In this document: piece after piece, positions 10,136 to 22,262 of the stretch
Layout: the number at the start of each line of letters is the position of its first letter
Numbering within the stretch: position 1 is the stretch's first letter
From: Alligator mississippiensis
Taxonomy: Eukaryota > Chordata > Crocodylia > Alligatoridae
NCBI RefSeq assembly: GCF_030867095.1
Contig: NC_081828.1
Location: 219,201,978-219,265,977 of the forward strand
Direction of reading: 5' to 3'
DNA length: 64,000 nucleotides
Translations under genes and position numbers: made by a program
Notes under the pieces: model-generated
Database searches by the model: none
What the model was told of the DNA's origin: nothing
The model's input: only the letters and a program-made list of their open reading frames with translations

Positions 10136-10579
10136 CAAGTCCAGCTGGATCCTGGTGCGGAGAGTCAGGGTTTCAAGTCAAGTGTCTGTGGGGTCCAGGA
10201 CAGGAGCTGGTAGCTCACTCCCAAGCCACCTGGGTCATCACATCAATGGGAATCCAGGGCAGAAGCAGAGATCGACGCTCCCCAGTGGCTTTCTGGAGTT
10301 ATACAAACTCGCTGAAAAGCCCTTCACGACGCAGAAGAAACCCACACACCCAGCAGACAGCGACGGTGAGGGAGATGATGCACCCAAATCCCCAGGGACG
10401 AACCTCTTTTGGAGGGAGACTCCACCACCCTCAGACTGCTGAGCCTGGGGTTGAAGCTCCCCGGTAAGGGTAGGGGTGATACAGGGTCTACCTTGATCTG
10501 GGAGAGGGGTTGTTTGGCTGGACTGTATCTTGTGTTCTGGTGTTTGCCTCTGTAATAAATCAGCGGTTGTGTTCAGACT
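10136..10579. other. Non-coding DNA without recognised features
   Basis: No exon, RNA or repeat could be assigned. An isolated AATAAA near 10555 has no gene attached to it. Confidence 0.4.
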
Positions 10580-11271
10580 GCTTTCAGGGAAGGGTTGCTG
10601 GTTTTATTGGACACACAAGTGATTCATTTAGTGTTTCCCAAGGGGTCTGAGTGGGGGCTCAAACCAAGGTAAAATATATCTAGTACCCCAAAACTGAACC
10701 AAGCCCTTGTTGCTGATGATGACAGATGCTCAGCAGAAGGGTTACAATTAAACCAAGTGAATAGACTTGATCTTAGCCCATGAATGAATCTCAAAGTGCC
10801 ACTACATTCAGAAGTGATGCTGCAGGGTGCAGGGGGTGCCTTGACCCTGGAAAGGAGGGGACCCCCTGAACTGGACTCAGGATAAAGTCCAGTGAAACTC
10901 CTGTGGTCAAATGCTGGATTTCTTGGGCTCGTGGCTCTGCGCCAAGGCACTGCTAACTTCAGAAAAGTGCTGGAGGGTGTGCGGGGCATAACAAGGTGGA
11001 GACCCACTGAAACAGCCCACTGGCTCACATGGAGCAGAGACACTCACTGCTGAGAGGCCGGGGCTGAGATCCTTGCAGCAGCCCCTTCGTCCACCCCAGC
11101 GCTGAGATTCCCCCCCAGCCTCAGAGCAGCATTGCTGCATGGAGCGCTTGGGCAGCCCGGCTCAGGGGCAGCAGGTGGGAAACTTTGCTTCCAACCTCCC
11201 CCCACCCCTCGGGGAGAGTCTGCTCCTGGGGTTGCTGCCCTGGCCCCCTGCTCTGCTGGGCCCTGAGCCCC
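10580..11271 (+). repeat. Third, shorter copy of the U1-upstream region (lacking the nested transposons)
   Basis: Positions 10580-10700 match 30500-30625 in the right arm (GTGATTCATTTAGTGTTTCCC is shared). Positions 10765-11271 match 34900-35400 (GATCTTAGCCCATGAATGAAT, AGCAGCATTGCTGCA-like words). The 4.2 kb of Penelope-like, CR1 and LTR sequence that separates these two parts in the arms is absent here, replaced by about 65 bp. The copy stops exactly where the left palindrome arm starts, before any U1 RNA sequence. It looks like a pre-insertion relative of the arm interior. Confidence 0.8.
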
Positions 11272-12271
11272 CCCTCTTCTACCTTTTCTTCCTTCCTCTT
11301 TCTTGCATTATAAGACAAAGAATTGTATTTTAAAGTTTGTATGTGTGCATTTTGTATCTCCCCTTGTATTTTGGTATTTGTACCTATTTGTGTGCCATGG
11401 CATTGCTCTAGTAGCTTATATTTTATACTCCTCAACTTTTAACTAAATGGTTTGGTTTCAGAAGTAAGTTATACATTGTAACAATGTTAACAAGGGAAGG
11501 AATCAAACCACTGCTTCCCTGTATCAAGCAGGCCCCTGAAAGACAGAGTGAATCAGTGACTGAATGAGTAACACAGTAGCAGGGAGCTACTAACACCAAG
11601 GGAAACCGCAGATCAACCAATGGAAGAAATCAATAGGAGACAATGTAGCAACTGGGAATTCTCTAAAGGTCACTGATCAAGGGCTAGAAGCCCTGGTCTG
11701 AGATAATCAATGCCGGGGACCAACTTTTGGGCTGAATATCTCCAGATTGACTGCTCCCAGAGCCCTATTCAAAATTCATCAACGGACTCCCAAACCTGCA
11801 CGTACATGCGCATGACCCCTGGGGCTGACAGATGCCATGCAGTAGCCACCGAGGGGGGGAAGTCCCACGAGGGTCAATGACCCCTGGATTGGGCAAACCT
11901 GAAAACTGGGAAGCCACCAAAGTCTGCCAAGGACAGATAAAAAGCAGTAACAAGTGACCCTCAGCGGCGCACTCCTGATCTCCAACTTGACCAGCACCCG
12001 ACCTGTCCAGCCAGAAGGACCAGCCAGCGACCCCCTTCTGGAGGATAACACCATGCTGGAAGAAGCCTCTACTGGCCATCGACGGCAGACTCCAGCGCCT
12101 GTGGGATAGGTATACCTGACTCTTGTAGCTCACTACTGTGTGCGTGCATGTGTGCGCGTGTGTGTGGGGACCAGCCCCAAGGTTTATGATTTGACTTCAT
12201 TACAGTATTTCAATCCGCCTAATAAATCAGAATTTTAAGGATCCCAAGTTGGACATTTGTAACCAACAAGG
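11272..12271 (+). mobile_element. LTR fossil, copy in left arm (cut by the palindrome edge)
   Basis: Counterpart of the complete LTR at 37759-38816. Sense is + here, and the 3' terminus is TTTGTAACCAACA (12271). The first part of the LTR is missing because the palindrome arm begins inside it. A related partial copy lies at 62523-63198. It sits in the integrase part of a Ty3/gypsy fossil. Confidence 0.8.
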
Positions 12272-12690
12272 GTGTCTCTCTTACTGCAAATAACAAGGGT
12301 GCTAACTTTTGATCCCACTTCTGTGGGCTATCATGAACTTCAACATCTGTTTCAAAGTCTGGTTAAACTGTTCCACTAGCCCGTCAGTTTGGAGACGGTA
12401 TACTGTGGTCTTTAGGTGTTTAATTCCCAGTGTTTTACTCACTCCCTCAAACATGAGAGATGTACAGTTCATTCCTTGATTGGTCAGCACTTCTTGGCAG
12501 TGGCCCCACAATATCCACTGCCACACGCGCGAAGGGAACTTCCACCAAGGGTACTGGTACTAACGGAACTCTTGGAGGGTGATTCGGGTTCACTTTCTGG
12601 CACACAGGACAAGATGCACAGTGTGCGATTGCAGTGTTCAAGTGATGCTGCTTCTCATTAGGACTCTGTAGTGATATCCCTGAAAACTTA
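12272..12690 (-). mobile_element. Ty3/gypsy integrase fragment (left arm)
   Basis: Mirror of 37340-37758. The minus strand shows an integrase zinc-binding stretch (CASCPVCQKVN) and the start of a catalytic core (VAVDIVGPLPRS) typical of Metaviridae. It is a broken fossil. The rest of the element is not present on this side because the arm ends within the LTR nested in it. Confidence 0.82.
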
Positions 12691-12734
12691 TTTAAAGGTC
12701 AGGCCATCTGAGCAGGCTCTGTTTTTCCTCCCAG

Positions 12735-14060
12735 GGCTGCTTGAATCCTGAATTGGGAGCCAGAAAAGCCTGCTCCCCATGGGGTCCCCTCTTGTCACTG
12801 GAGAAGCAAACTGAAGTGATGACAAGGGAAAGCTTCAGATATAGCGAGTGAAAGACTGTCTCAGGTCTTGAGACCTCTGCTCTCTCCCACTTCTTCCCCC
12901 TTTTGTTGTCTGGGTTTGGAGTGGGATGGATGATGCCGGGGGTGGGCATCAACCCCTGCAGCAAACTGGCCAAGGTTGGAGCCTGGCAGTCTTGCGGGGA
13001 CACTCTGGGCAGGGCTGAGAGCCGGCCGTGTTTTAGTTGTTGTTGCATCTTCTTTTGGTTTCAGCACAGCTGTGTCACTGAGCCCCGCTGTGCGCCTTGC
13101 CGGCAGTTTTGGCCACACAGGCCTCAAGCGGGGCAATGCCACGAGTGCATCCTCCCTAGTGCAGGCTGCCCAGGAGCGGGGTCCTGGCACCCACCGCCCC
13201 TGCGCTGGGGATTGCCGTGTCTCACTGGGCGGGATGTAGCTGAGACAGGATGTCTCATCTGGAGGCCATAATCCTGCGCCCTTTTGCTCTTTCACAGCTG
13301 TTGAATTTCAGCCCATCGGTGTGAGGCTGAAGCCCGGCCACATGTCGGCTGGCACATTTGGGCCCGGGTAAAGCCTGGGCACTTGTTGTTTGTCCAGCCC
13401 TTGGTGTAGGATAGGCCTGGCCAGTTTTTGCTGCCCAATCCAGGCCTAGCAAAATGGGCCTGGGTCTTCTTTTGTTGTTTCAAAGCAGTCTAGTAGTGCA
13501 GCTGAGATGCCGTGTCCAGGCCACAGCCTAGTAGGCCTGCTGCTTTTTTATTGTACGTTCAGACCCGGCTGCAGGACATGCCTCAGCCCCCCCCCACCCC
13601 CGTTACTACTTTACAGCTCCTGTGTCTCAGCAGAGCCATATTGCTGAGCTCCACTGAACATTTGTTTGCTGTATGTCTGGGTCTGGCATGTTTTAGGCCT
13701 GGCACATGTTGCTTTTGTGGTGCCATGTCCTGACCCACCAGCGTGGTTGGCACTGGACGCAGTTCAGGCTCATTTGCTGGTTTTTTTTCTCTGAGTTTTC
13801 CTGCAGTTTCCTGCCCCCACAGAGCTGGGATTAGGACTAAACACTTACACTGATGAAAACTGCAGTTAACCCCTCAAATCCACACCTTGCAGGGAGTAAC
13901 AAGCGGCCTTAGACCTATGCTATCGTGCAGAACCCCACAGCGCAGTGACATATCCAGTCGCTCATTGGACTCTCCAGTGTGGGCCCCCCACTCCAGCCCA
14001 CTGCTGAAGGACAGGTGTAAGGGGTGCAGGTCTGGGCACAGCTCCCAGTCCCCCTCTCCA
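12735..14060 (-). repeat. U1 3'-flank unit, copy L1
   Basis: This ~1.3 kb unit follows the U1 RNA on the minus strand. It is repeated in opposite orientation in the same arm (19640-21040) and twice in the right arm. Shared words include GGCAATCCCCAGCGCAGGGGC, AAAACACGGCCGGCTC and CACAAAAGCAAC (as read 3' of U1). No coding or RNA gene is recognised within it. Confidence 0.85.
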
Positions 14061-14061
14061 G

Positions 14062-14070
14062 TCTGTCTTT
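14062..14070 (-). terminator. U1 (left) 3' box
   Basis: On the minus strand AAAGACAGA fits AAARNNAGA and lies 12 bp beyond the RNA end. Confidence 0.82.
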
Positions 14071-14082
14071 GCACCACATTGC

Positions 14083-14246
14083 CAGGGGAGAGCGCGAACG
14101 CAGTCCCCCACTACCACAAATTATGCAGTCGAGTTTCCCGCATTTGGGGAAATCGCAGGGGTCAGCACGCCCGGAGTGCAAGGGGCGAGCCTCACCCTGG
14201 GAAAACCACCTGAGTGATCATGGTGTCTCCCCTGCCAGGTAAGTAT
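14083..14246 (-). ncRNA. RNU1: U1 spliceosomal snRNA gene, left-arm copy (variant)
   Basis: A full-length 164 nt U1 RNA, identical to the right-arm copy at 35775-35938. The 5' end ATACTTACCTGG, which pairs with 5' splice sites, and the Sm site AATTTGTGG are intact. Stem II reads CTCGCCC/GGGCGTG where vertebrate U1 has CUUAUCC/GGAUGUG, so three pairs have changed on both sides or been strengthened while pairing is kept. The U1A-binding loop is CTTGCACTCC (usual AUUGCACUCC). The U1-70K loop reads GATCACTCAGG where human U1 has GATCACGAAGG. An octamer lies upstream and a 3' box downstream. This is most likely a functional or recently functional variant U1; the loop changes leave protein affinity uncertain. 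U1 snRNP recognises 5' splice sites and suppresses premature polyadenylation. Confidence 0.93.
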
Positions 14247-14475
14247 GCTTGATCCAGGACGGGCCCCAGCACTGCCCCCCGGCCAAACCACGCACAAGTG
14301 TGGGCAAGTGCATGCAACCCTGCCCACACCGAGACCTGCTCCTTCCCCACCGTGCAGGGCTCCTCCCTCCACCTCCCCTACGCCCCCACCCTGTGCCAGG
14401 CCCCCCACAACGATGCTCAGTGCCTCTTCCCGAAAGGCCCTGCGCGCCCTCTCTGTCCCACCCCTTCCCTTCCAG

Positions 14476-14483
14476 ATCTGCAT
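14476..14483 (-). promoter_or_regulatory. U1 (left) octamer / distal element
   Basis: ATCTGCAT, read on + (ATGCAGAT in the sense of the gene), lies 230 bp upstream of the RNA start next to a GC box. It is the same octamer variant found at both U5 genes. Confidence 0.72.
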
Positions 14484-15127
14484 ACGACCGCCCCCTCTGC
14501 CTTCGTCATCAGCATCGCCCTGCCCACCCAAGTCCAGCCGTGGGTGTCCCCCACGCTCTCCCCAGGCCAGGGCTGCGGGGACCTTCCTGCTGGGCTCTGT
14601 TCCTGCACTGCCCCCAGGAGGGGGCTCAGCCCCAGCAGAGCAGGGGGCCAGGGCAGCAGCCCCGGGTGCAGACTCTCCCTGGGTAGGTGGGGGTGGGGAG
14701 CAAAGCATCCCAGATGCTGCCCCTGAGCCGGGCTGGCCAGGCGGCCCGTGCAGCAATGCTGCCCTGAGCCCGGGTGGGAGTCTCCGTGCCTTGCCGGAGG
14801 AAGGGGCTGCTGCGAGGATCTCAGCCCTGGTGTCTCAGCAGCGAGCAGCTCCGCTCCGTGTGAGCCACCTGTTCGGTTCAGCAAGTCTCCACCATGTTAT
14901 GTCCCGCGCACCCTCCAGCACTTTTCTGAACTTAGCAGCGCTCTGACACATCACCACGAGACTCAGACATCCTGCATTTGACGGAACGTAGTTTTACAGG
15001 ACTTTATCCTGAGTCCAGCTCAGGGGGTCTCCACTTTTCCCGGGTCAAAGCATCCCCCACCGTGCCCAGCATCACTTCTGAACGCAGCCGTGCTTTGGGA
15101 TTCATTCATGGGCTAAGATCAAGACAC

Positions 15128-15218
15128 CTCAGCTGGTCTAAAAAGACATCACATTGCCCCCACTACCCTGGTCTGCCTGTATCCTTGGGCCAACACGGCT
15201 ACAACCAACACCCCTGAA
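15128..15218 (-). mobile_element. Penelope-like element fragment (terminal piece, left arm)
   Basis: Mirror of 34806-34895, which carries GGTGTTGGTTGTAGCCGTGTTGG followed by an AGACCAGCTGAG terminal block. This is the typical end of sauropsid Penelope-like copies. A second piece (19010-19382) lies on the far side of the CR1. Confidence 0.6.
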
Positions 15219-15266
15219 ACATGGAAGATACCAATTTTTTTTCATTTGAAATGGAAACTTCACGAC

Positions 15267-18200
15267 ATAGTTTCATAGTTGGTCGGGTCGAAAGGGACCT
15301 GAGCAGATCATCACGTCCGACACCCTGCCATGGCAGGAAAGAGCGCTGGGGTCAAACGACCCCGGTAACGTGTTCATCCAGCCTCTCATAAAGACCCCCA
15401 GGTAGGAGCCAGCACCACTTCTCTTGGAAGTTGGTTCCAGATCCTAGCCGCCCTGACAGTGAAGTCGCGCCTCCTGATATCTAGTCTGAATCTACCCTCT
15501 GTCAGCTCGTGACGTTATTTCTAGTCACTCCTGGGAGTGCTCGGGGGAACAGGGACTCCCCCAATGCCTGCTGGTCTCCCCTGACTAGTTTGTAACAGGC
15601 CACTAGATCCCCTCTCAGCCTTCTCTTGTGGAGGCTGAACAGGTTCAGGTCCCATCGCCTCTCCTCGTGCGCTTTCCCTGCTGCCCCCTGATCATGCGGG
15701 TGGCCTCCTCTAGACCCTCTCCATGTTGTCCACATCCCTCCTGAAGTGCGGCGCCCAGACCTGGACGCAGTACTGCAGCTGCGGCCTGACCAGTGTCGCG
15801 TAGAGAGGGAGGATCACCTCCTGGGACCTGCTCGAGATGCATCTGTGGATGCGTGACAAGGTGCAGTTGGCCTTCCTGACCGCGTCCCCACACTGTCGGC
15901 CCGTGCTCATTTTCAAATCAATAATGACTCCAAGATCCTTTTCTGCCTCTGCACTGACGAGAAGGGAGTTCCCCAGCCTGTAGGTCTAATGCTGGTTCTT
16001 ACTCCCCAGGTGCAGCACCTTGCACTTGTCAGTGTTGAATCTCATCCTGTTCTCATCCGCCCACCCCTGTAACCTGTCTAGGTCCAATTGCAGCCTATTC
16101 CTCCCTTCTAGCGTGCCCACTTCCCCCCACATCTTACTGTCGTCTGCAAATTTGAACAGGGTACTTTTTACACCCTCATTCAAGTCATTAATGAAGATGT
16201 TGAACAGTGCAGGTCCGAGGACCGAGCCCTGGGGGACCCCACTGCCCACATCCCTCCTGGTCAAAAATGACCTGTCCACCACCACTATCTGGGTGCGGCC
16301 CTCCAGCCAGTTAGCGACCTATCTCACTGTGTAGGTGTCGACGCTACAGCCCCCTAGTTTTTTAAGGAGACTGGGGCAAGACACAGTGTCGAAGGCCTTC
16401 CTAAAGTCCAGAAAGACTACATCCACTGCTACCGCTGCATCTAAGGATGTTGTGACCTGGTCGTAGAAGGCCACCAGGTTGTTCTGACAGGACCTGCCTT
16501 GAATGAACCCATGTTGGTTGCCCCTAAGCATGATCTGCCCTGCCGGCCCCTCGTGGACATACGCCAGGACAACTCTCTCAAAAAGCTTACTCAGGACCAG
16601 GGAAGACTGACTGGCCTGTAGTTTCCTGGGTCCTCCTTCCCCCCTTTTTTGAAGATGGGGACCACATTGGCCCTTTTCCAGTCCTCCGGCACCTCACCAG
16701 AGCACCACGAGTGCTCATAAAGCCGTGCCAGGGGTCCCGCAATGACCTCTGCTAATTCCCTCAGCACTCAGGGGTGGAGATCATCAGGACCAGCTGATTT
16801 AAATATATCCAGTCCCTCCAGAAGTTCCCTGACTAGATCCTCGCTGACCCTAGGCCTGGGTGCGCCTCCCCTGGGGCCTGAGGGGGTCCCGGTGGCGGGG
16901 GGGTGACCTGGTCCCTGCTCAGGAAAATTGAGAAATTGTTAAATAGGTTAGCCTTGTTGTCTGGTGCAATGACCAGGTTTCCTAGCGTGTCCTACAGAGG
17001 CTCCACATTACCTGGTACGTTCTTTTTACCCCCTATGTATTTAGAAAAGGACTTCTTGTTCTCCTTGATCCAGGTAGCTAGTCCCATTCCCATCTCCGCT
17101 TTGGCCTTCCTGACCTACAGCCCCCCCTGCAGCTCCAAGCACCCGAGGTGTAGTCCACCCTGGGTATGGCCTGTGACGGTGGCCCGCTGGCGTCACAGGC
17201 ACATGGAGAGGTGAGGAGAGGCTGAGGGGCAGACAAATACCTGGAACAGAAACCCGGAGTGGGTAACTAATCTCTGGGAGACCCAGCGGTGCTGGAGCCG
17301 AGACGGCGGCGGCAGCTGCTGCCGCAGCTACAGCCGCACGAGCCGGCATTACGCTGGCTATTTAAGTAGCTGTTCCCAGTAAGGGAAACAGCTGGGCCAA
17401 TTGTGGCAGCCAATAAGGCCGCTGAGGGAAAGTTTAAAATTCCCAGCAGCACCCGAGGGGAGAGGGAGCCAGAGAGAGACAGAGAGAGAGAGCAGATAGC
17501 ACGTCTGGCATGCTGAGGCTCCTGCTGGGGAAAGGCACCAGCTTGGCTGTGCCCCACCAGCACAAGAGGCAGGAGAAGCCTCTAAACCATGAGCTGAAGA
17601 AAGCAAGGGGAAACCTCCTGCCTTGCAACGGATAGCGAGCAGGGAGAGGCCAGTACTCCCCTTGAGAGGAGGAAAGCAAGGGAAATGACAGGGCATGCTG
17701 CGTTTGCCAGCACTGCCCCTAGGAGAAATAGAGCCGGGGACAGGTGCAGAATCCCCTGGAATCCACTGCATAAGGGAAGGCAGCTCTGGGAGCAGCCCTA
17801 CCCAAGGGGAAGATTATTTCTAGGCAAGTTAGGAAGGAAGGACGCTAAGCGATATCAGAAGAGTCAGACAGACAAGAGGATGGGCTGGCAGAGCTGTACA
17901 GCTAAGTCCCAGTCACTGCATTGGTGAAGCCGAAGGCAGGAAAGCCCGCGGAGGACTGAAGGTCACCAACCATCCCACCAGCATGTGATCGGTTGTCAAG
18001 CGGACAGGGTGAAAGGGTGGCGGAGCCCCACGGAACATCGTAGGCAACAGCTGTGAGTACACCCGTGTTGGGGAACCCCTCTAATAAGAACTCCACTGGA
18101 ACCCTCTCACAAGAATATACCAGCAAAGTCGTGGCAGGCGGGACAAGGGGACGGGCTACCTAACCGATGGGTGGCACTAGCCATAAGACCTCCGACATCA

Positions 18201-19005
18201 CATGGCCCCTCCCTTCTGTCGGGTGTACGCCTCCCTTTTAGCTAGAAGACATTCCCGTATGCTCTTGGTGAGCCATGGGGGCTTTGGCGCCCTCTTGCCC
18301 CCTTTGATCCCTGTTGGGATTACCTCCCTTTGGGCTTGGAGGATCGTCTCCTTCAGGAACGACCACTGTTCTTGGACACCAGTCTCCCCTCCCCTCCGGG
18401 ACCTCAGTGCCTCCCCAACTAGTCTCCTTACCTCACTGAAGTCCACCCTCCTGAAGTCCAGGCCTGCTGCCTTGCTGCAGGCCTTTGCCACCCTGCGCTG
18501 GATGGTGAATCCCAGCAGGCAATGATCGCTGTCGCCCAGGTGGTCGAGCACCGGCAGACCCCTCACCAGGTCATCTCCCACAGCCAGGACCAGGTCCAAC
18601 AAGGCATCTCCCCTGGTGGGGCTGTGCACCTCCTGGGTTAGATGGAGGTCCTGTATCTCGGCTAGGAACCTGCGTGAGCGGTCAGACCTGGCTGACTGCT
18701 CCTCCCAGCAGCTGACTGGAAAGGTCAGGTCACCAATGATGACCACATCCTTTGACCTAACTACCTCCACGAGCTGACTTAAGAAATCCCCATCCAGCTC
18801 TTCCCCCTGCATGGGTGCTCTGCAGTAGACCCCCACCGTTAAGTCCCTTTCCCCTCGGCCTTCTTGGACTCTAACCCAGAGCACTTCAGCCTGCCCCTCC
18901 TCTGACCCCGTGCTGCTAGCTGAGGATGTGTATTGCTCCTTGACGCCGAGCGCCACACCTCACCTCTCCTCCCTGTCCTGTCCCTCCTGTACAGCCTAGA
19001 CCCCT
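15267..19005 (-). mobile_element. CR1 LINE (left arm), split by a solo LTR
   Basis: On the minus strand the order is endonuclease (open frame 18198-18956), then, beyond an LTR at 17172-18202, reverse transcriptase (frames 16319-16531, 15986-16285 with FADDSKMW, and 15645-15916), then the CR1 tail at 15267. Several stops and frameshifts break the RT. It is inserted in a Penelope-like element and mirrored at 31010-34758. Across a 252-codon endonuclease frame the two arm copies differ at 15 residues. Confidence 0.92.
17172..18202. mobile_element. Solo LTR inside the left-arm CR1
   Basis: Ends are TGTGA...TCACA, flanked by TGGCC on both sides (5 bp target duplication). Mirror of 31819-32849. It contains an AG-dinucleotide-rich tract near 17470-17495. 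Transcription sense is not certain. No internal retroviral region is present. Confidence 0.78.
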
Positions 19006-19009
19006 TGAT

Positions 19010-19382
19010 ATTCACCGCCCAGTCGTGAAGAAGAAAGAAGACAAACTCAAGAAGGGCTCAGTTGGTCTAATATGATATAGCACAGTTACCAAAATAACCT
19101 TGCATGCCTGATGAAGGACGAAGCTGTTTTCCTCGCTCTGGGGCAGGCTGCCCCCATGACCATCTACAATGCCTCCGATGCAAGGATATCAGCTACACCA
19201 GGGCTTCATAAGCAACCCACCACCCTATTTTCCCCAGGACGAGCTCCCTTGCAATTTACGGCTTGAACTCAGGAGGATGCGCTCTGGAGTGGGACGCAAT
19301 CCCAGTTGTAATCCTCAAAGGGAATTTACAAAACAACTTCTGTAGACGAGCCTACAAATTACAGTGCATAAATCCACTGGAT
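19010..19382 (+). mobile_element. Penelope-like element fragment (RT/EN linker region, left arm)
   Basis: The + frame reads VVILKGNLQNNFCRRAYKLQC.NPLDTKNHGLNI, closely matching the Penelope-like piece at 62150-62280 (VLILKGNLHNTAQRRAYELHFINLLDTRDQGLNI). Upstream is a CTGATGAAGGACGAAGCTG-like block usual near the end of these copies. It is truncated and inactive. The CR1 inserted into it. Confidence 0.7.
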
Positions 19383-19639
19383 ACAAAAAATCATGGACTA
19401 AATATAGGGGCTGGGTTCAATTTTGGGGCACTAAACATAGTTCACTTTGGCTCAAGTCCCCACCCAGACCACCTGGGAAACACTAAATGAATCACTAAGG
19501 TGCCTAAGAAAGCCAACAACCCTCCCTCGCAAGCAGCGTGAAGACAAAATCCAGATTTATTACTAAGGAAAAGCAAAAGTAATCACTAGCTATCATTTTA
19601 AAACACTACAAACTACAAAACCAAGTCTATAGGTGGCAT

Positions 19640-21040
19640 CTCTTGGGGGGACTTCACCCATGCCCAGGCAGTCTGGGACTTGGGGCTCCCCAAATGGGAG
19701 TTCTGGGGCCTGCGCCCCTAGACCGGCCCTTCAGCCGTGGGCTGGAGCGGGGGCCACACCGCAGAGTCCAGGAGCTGCTCCATGGGTCTCTGCGCCGCAG
19801 GGAGCTGCTAGCCAGCCTGGGGCCTGCTGCATTGCCAAGGGCCCCTCGCTGCTGCCTGCGAACCCGTAGCGCTGATCTTCACTTCCACGTGGTGGATTTG
19901 AGGGGTGAACGGCAGGTTTCACCAGCATATCGCACCCCAAAGTTTTAGTGCTAATCCCAGCTCCGCAGGGGCAGGAGCCTGCACGAGACCTCAGAAAAAT
20001 GCCAAAGAGCAAATGAGCCTGAACTGCCCACAGCACCAACCGCACCGCTGGGTCACGACACAGCCACAAAAGCAACGTCTGCCAGGCCCGAAACGTGCCG
20101 GGCCCAGACATACGGCAAACAAACGTACAGCGGGACTCGGCAACACAGCTGTGCTGAGACACGACAGCTGGAAACAAGAAAGGGGGACTCGGGCCTGTCC
20201 TGCACCCGGGCCTCAACACACAACACAAAAGGGCTACTTGTCTGCCGCACGGACCTTTCTTCTCAGCCACGCGGTTACGAAACAAAGGGGACCAGGCCCG
20301 TTTGGCTTGAGCCTGCACTGCAACGAGCGCCAACCACTCCGCTTGGATGGGCACAAACCGCGACAGGGACAAAAGGAGGCGCGGGCTCGTGTCGCTGGGG
20401 CTGGACTGGGCGGCACAACCTGGCCAGCCCAGACAGCGCTGGACAAACAACAGCAAGTGCCCGGGCTTCACCCCGGCCCTAATCTGCCAGCCGACACGCT
20501 GGGCTCAGCCCCACACCGCCGGGCTGCAACGCACCCGCCTGCAACAGCCAAAGGGCGCAGCATTACGGCCACAGCCTGGACATCCCGTCCCAGCGACACC
20601 CCGCGCTGAGACCCGGCAATCCCCAGCGCAGGGGCGCGGGCGCCACGACCCCGCTCCGGGGCAGCCTGCACCAGGGAGCATGCGCTCGCGGCATCGCCCC
20701 GCTCGAGGCCTGCGTGGCCAAAAGTGCCGGCAAGACACGCGGCGGGGCTCAGCGACACAGCTGTGCCGACCCCACAACAAGATGCAACACCACCCAAAAC
20801 ACGGCCGGCTCCCAGCCCTGCCCCCAGCGCCCCAGCAAGACTGCCGGGCTCCACCTGGGCCGGGGCGCTGCAGGGACTGATGCCCCCGCCCCCCATGGCA
20901 CCACCCATCCCACCCCAAACCCAGACAGCCACCGGGGCACGAAGAGGGGGAGAAAGGGGTCTCCACGTCCCTTCTCATCACTTCAGGGCCCTTCTCCAGG
21001 GCAGGGGGCAGACCCCCACGCACACTTTCCCGCTCCCCGC
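19640..21040 (+). repeat. U1 3'-flank unit, copy L2 (no U1 RNA attached)
   Basis: Same unit as 12735-14060, inverted within the arm. The part that would carry the U1 RNA (before 19640) is not U1-like. The unit is GC- and CpG-richer than L1 and leads straight into a CpG core. The 209- and 188-codon frames here are compositional shadows. Confidence 0.83.
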
Positions 21041-21830
21041 TCAGCGCGCAGCACCCCAGGGGCAGGGAAAGCCCCGGGACAAGCGGCCTGGCCCCTCACA
21101 GAGCCCAGCCTGCCTCCGTCCTCACCCCGCGCCGCCACTACCTGCACCGGCCTTCACACCTCCGCGCGCCTCAGCGCCGGCCCGGCCACGTGCAGCGGCA
21201 TCTACACAGCTCACGCGGCCCCGCCACCGCGCAGGCGCACACGCCTCCCCCCGCCCCCACTGGGGCGTCCCCAACCGGTGTCAGCCATGAGCGCCGCTAC
21301 AGCCCCGGAACTGGCAGCACTGCCCCTCAGCAGGGCACGGTGAGGACCCACTTCCGCAGCCCCCGACACGCTGCTGCGTCGTAACACCGCCAACCCGCGC
21401 CGCCCGGCTCCCGTGTTCCCACCCCGCGCTGCGCCCCCCGGCCCCGCGCGCGGCGCCCCACTCCCAGCACACCCCGCGCCCGCCCGTCTGTGATATTTGC
21501 ATACGGCCCGCCTCTTCTACCAAAAGCACACACACTCCTGTGACATCATCACGCTTCTCCCCTCCCACCGCACTAGCCCTGCCCGGCAGCCGCCCCGCTG
21601 GTCCTAGCGCCGGGGGGTTCCCTGCTGCGCGCGGGCTGCCACCGTGCCCATCGCCCGGCGGGGGCCGCGCCTGCGCGCTGGGCTGGGGGCGCTCCGTGCT
21701 GCTGCCCTTGCTGCGTGCGCGGCGCTGCCTTGTGCGGCGCGGGCTGGAGCCTGCCCTTCCCCGGGCGGCGCGGGGAGCGGGGCGGCGTGCCCTCTACACG
21801 GGCATTGTTAACTCGCCTAGTTAAAGCGCC
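21041..21830. promoter_or_regulatory. CpG island with octamer (left arm)
   Basis: A dense CpG stretch contains a perfect octamer ATTTGCAT (21495-21502) and a TGACATCA element (21541-21548). On the minus strand a PSE-like TCACCGTGCCC lies about 155 bp further on. This looks like a snRNA-type or bidirectional promoter. No Sm site or known RNA follows, and no first exon can be confirmed. The mirror copy is at 28200-28990. Confidence 0.55.
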
Positions 21831-22262
21831 TTAAGTATAGGACCTGCAAGATAGTACGTGTGCCGTAGTCAGCAGCGCTGCACTGTGATACCAGCGCACG
21901 GCTTTCACGTGACACTACTGCACAGCAAACTAATTTTACTGCGCATTAGCACAGCTTTCGCCGTGATGCTGTAATGCGCAGTGAAATGAGTCTACTGCCC
22001 TCTGAGCGTCTCACTGAGACACGCCTAAAGAGATACACACCGGCCGTGGGTGCGAGCACTGTAACGGGAGTGTGCTCTTGTAATACAAGTGTAGGTGTGC
22101 CAGGGCCTGTCAGGGGAACTGGGCCAGTCACAAGACAAGGCTGTGAATATAGAGGTGTTTATCTAGCTAGCTATCTATCTAGCCAACCAAATACATTTTT
22201 GCAAAAACCCAGAAACCCAGCCGAGCAGAGTCCATGGTCATAGTTTCCAGTCCAGGCGGTTC

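Noticed and set aside
15111-15123. GGCTAAGATCAAG, as in U2 snRNA (also near 10765 and 34902 on the other strand)
   Set aside because: The match to U2 is only 13 bases, with no U2 sequence on either side.
19560-19640. Possible U1 RNA in front of the inner 3'-flank unit
   Set aside because: No 5' ATACTTACC, stem-loops or Sm site found; only the flank is homologous.
20505-21343. Several 150-210 codon frames in the palindrome core, repeated in the other arm
   Set aside because: They overlap in many frames on both strands with no codon structure; their conservation between arms reflects the duplication and not protein selection.
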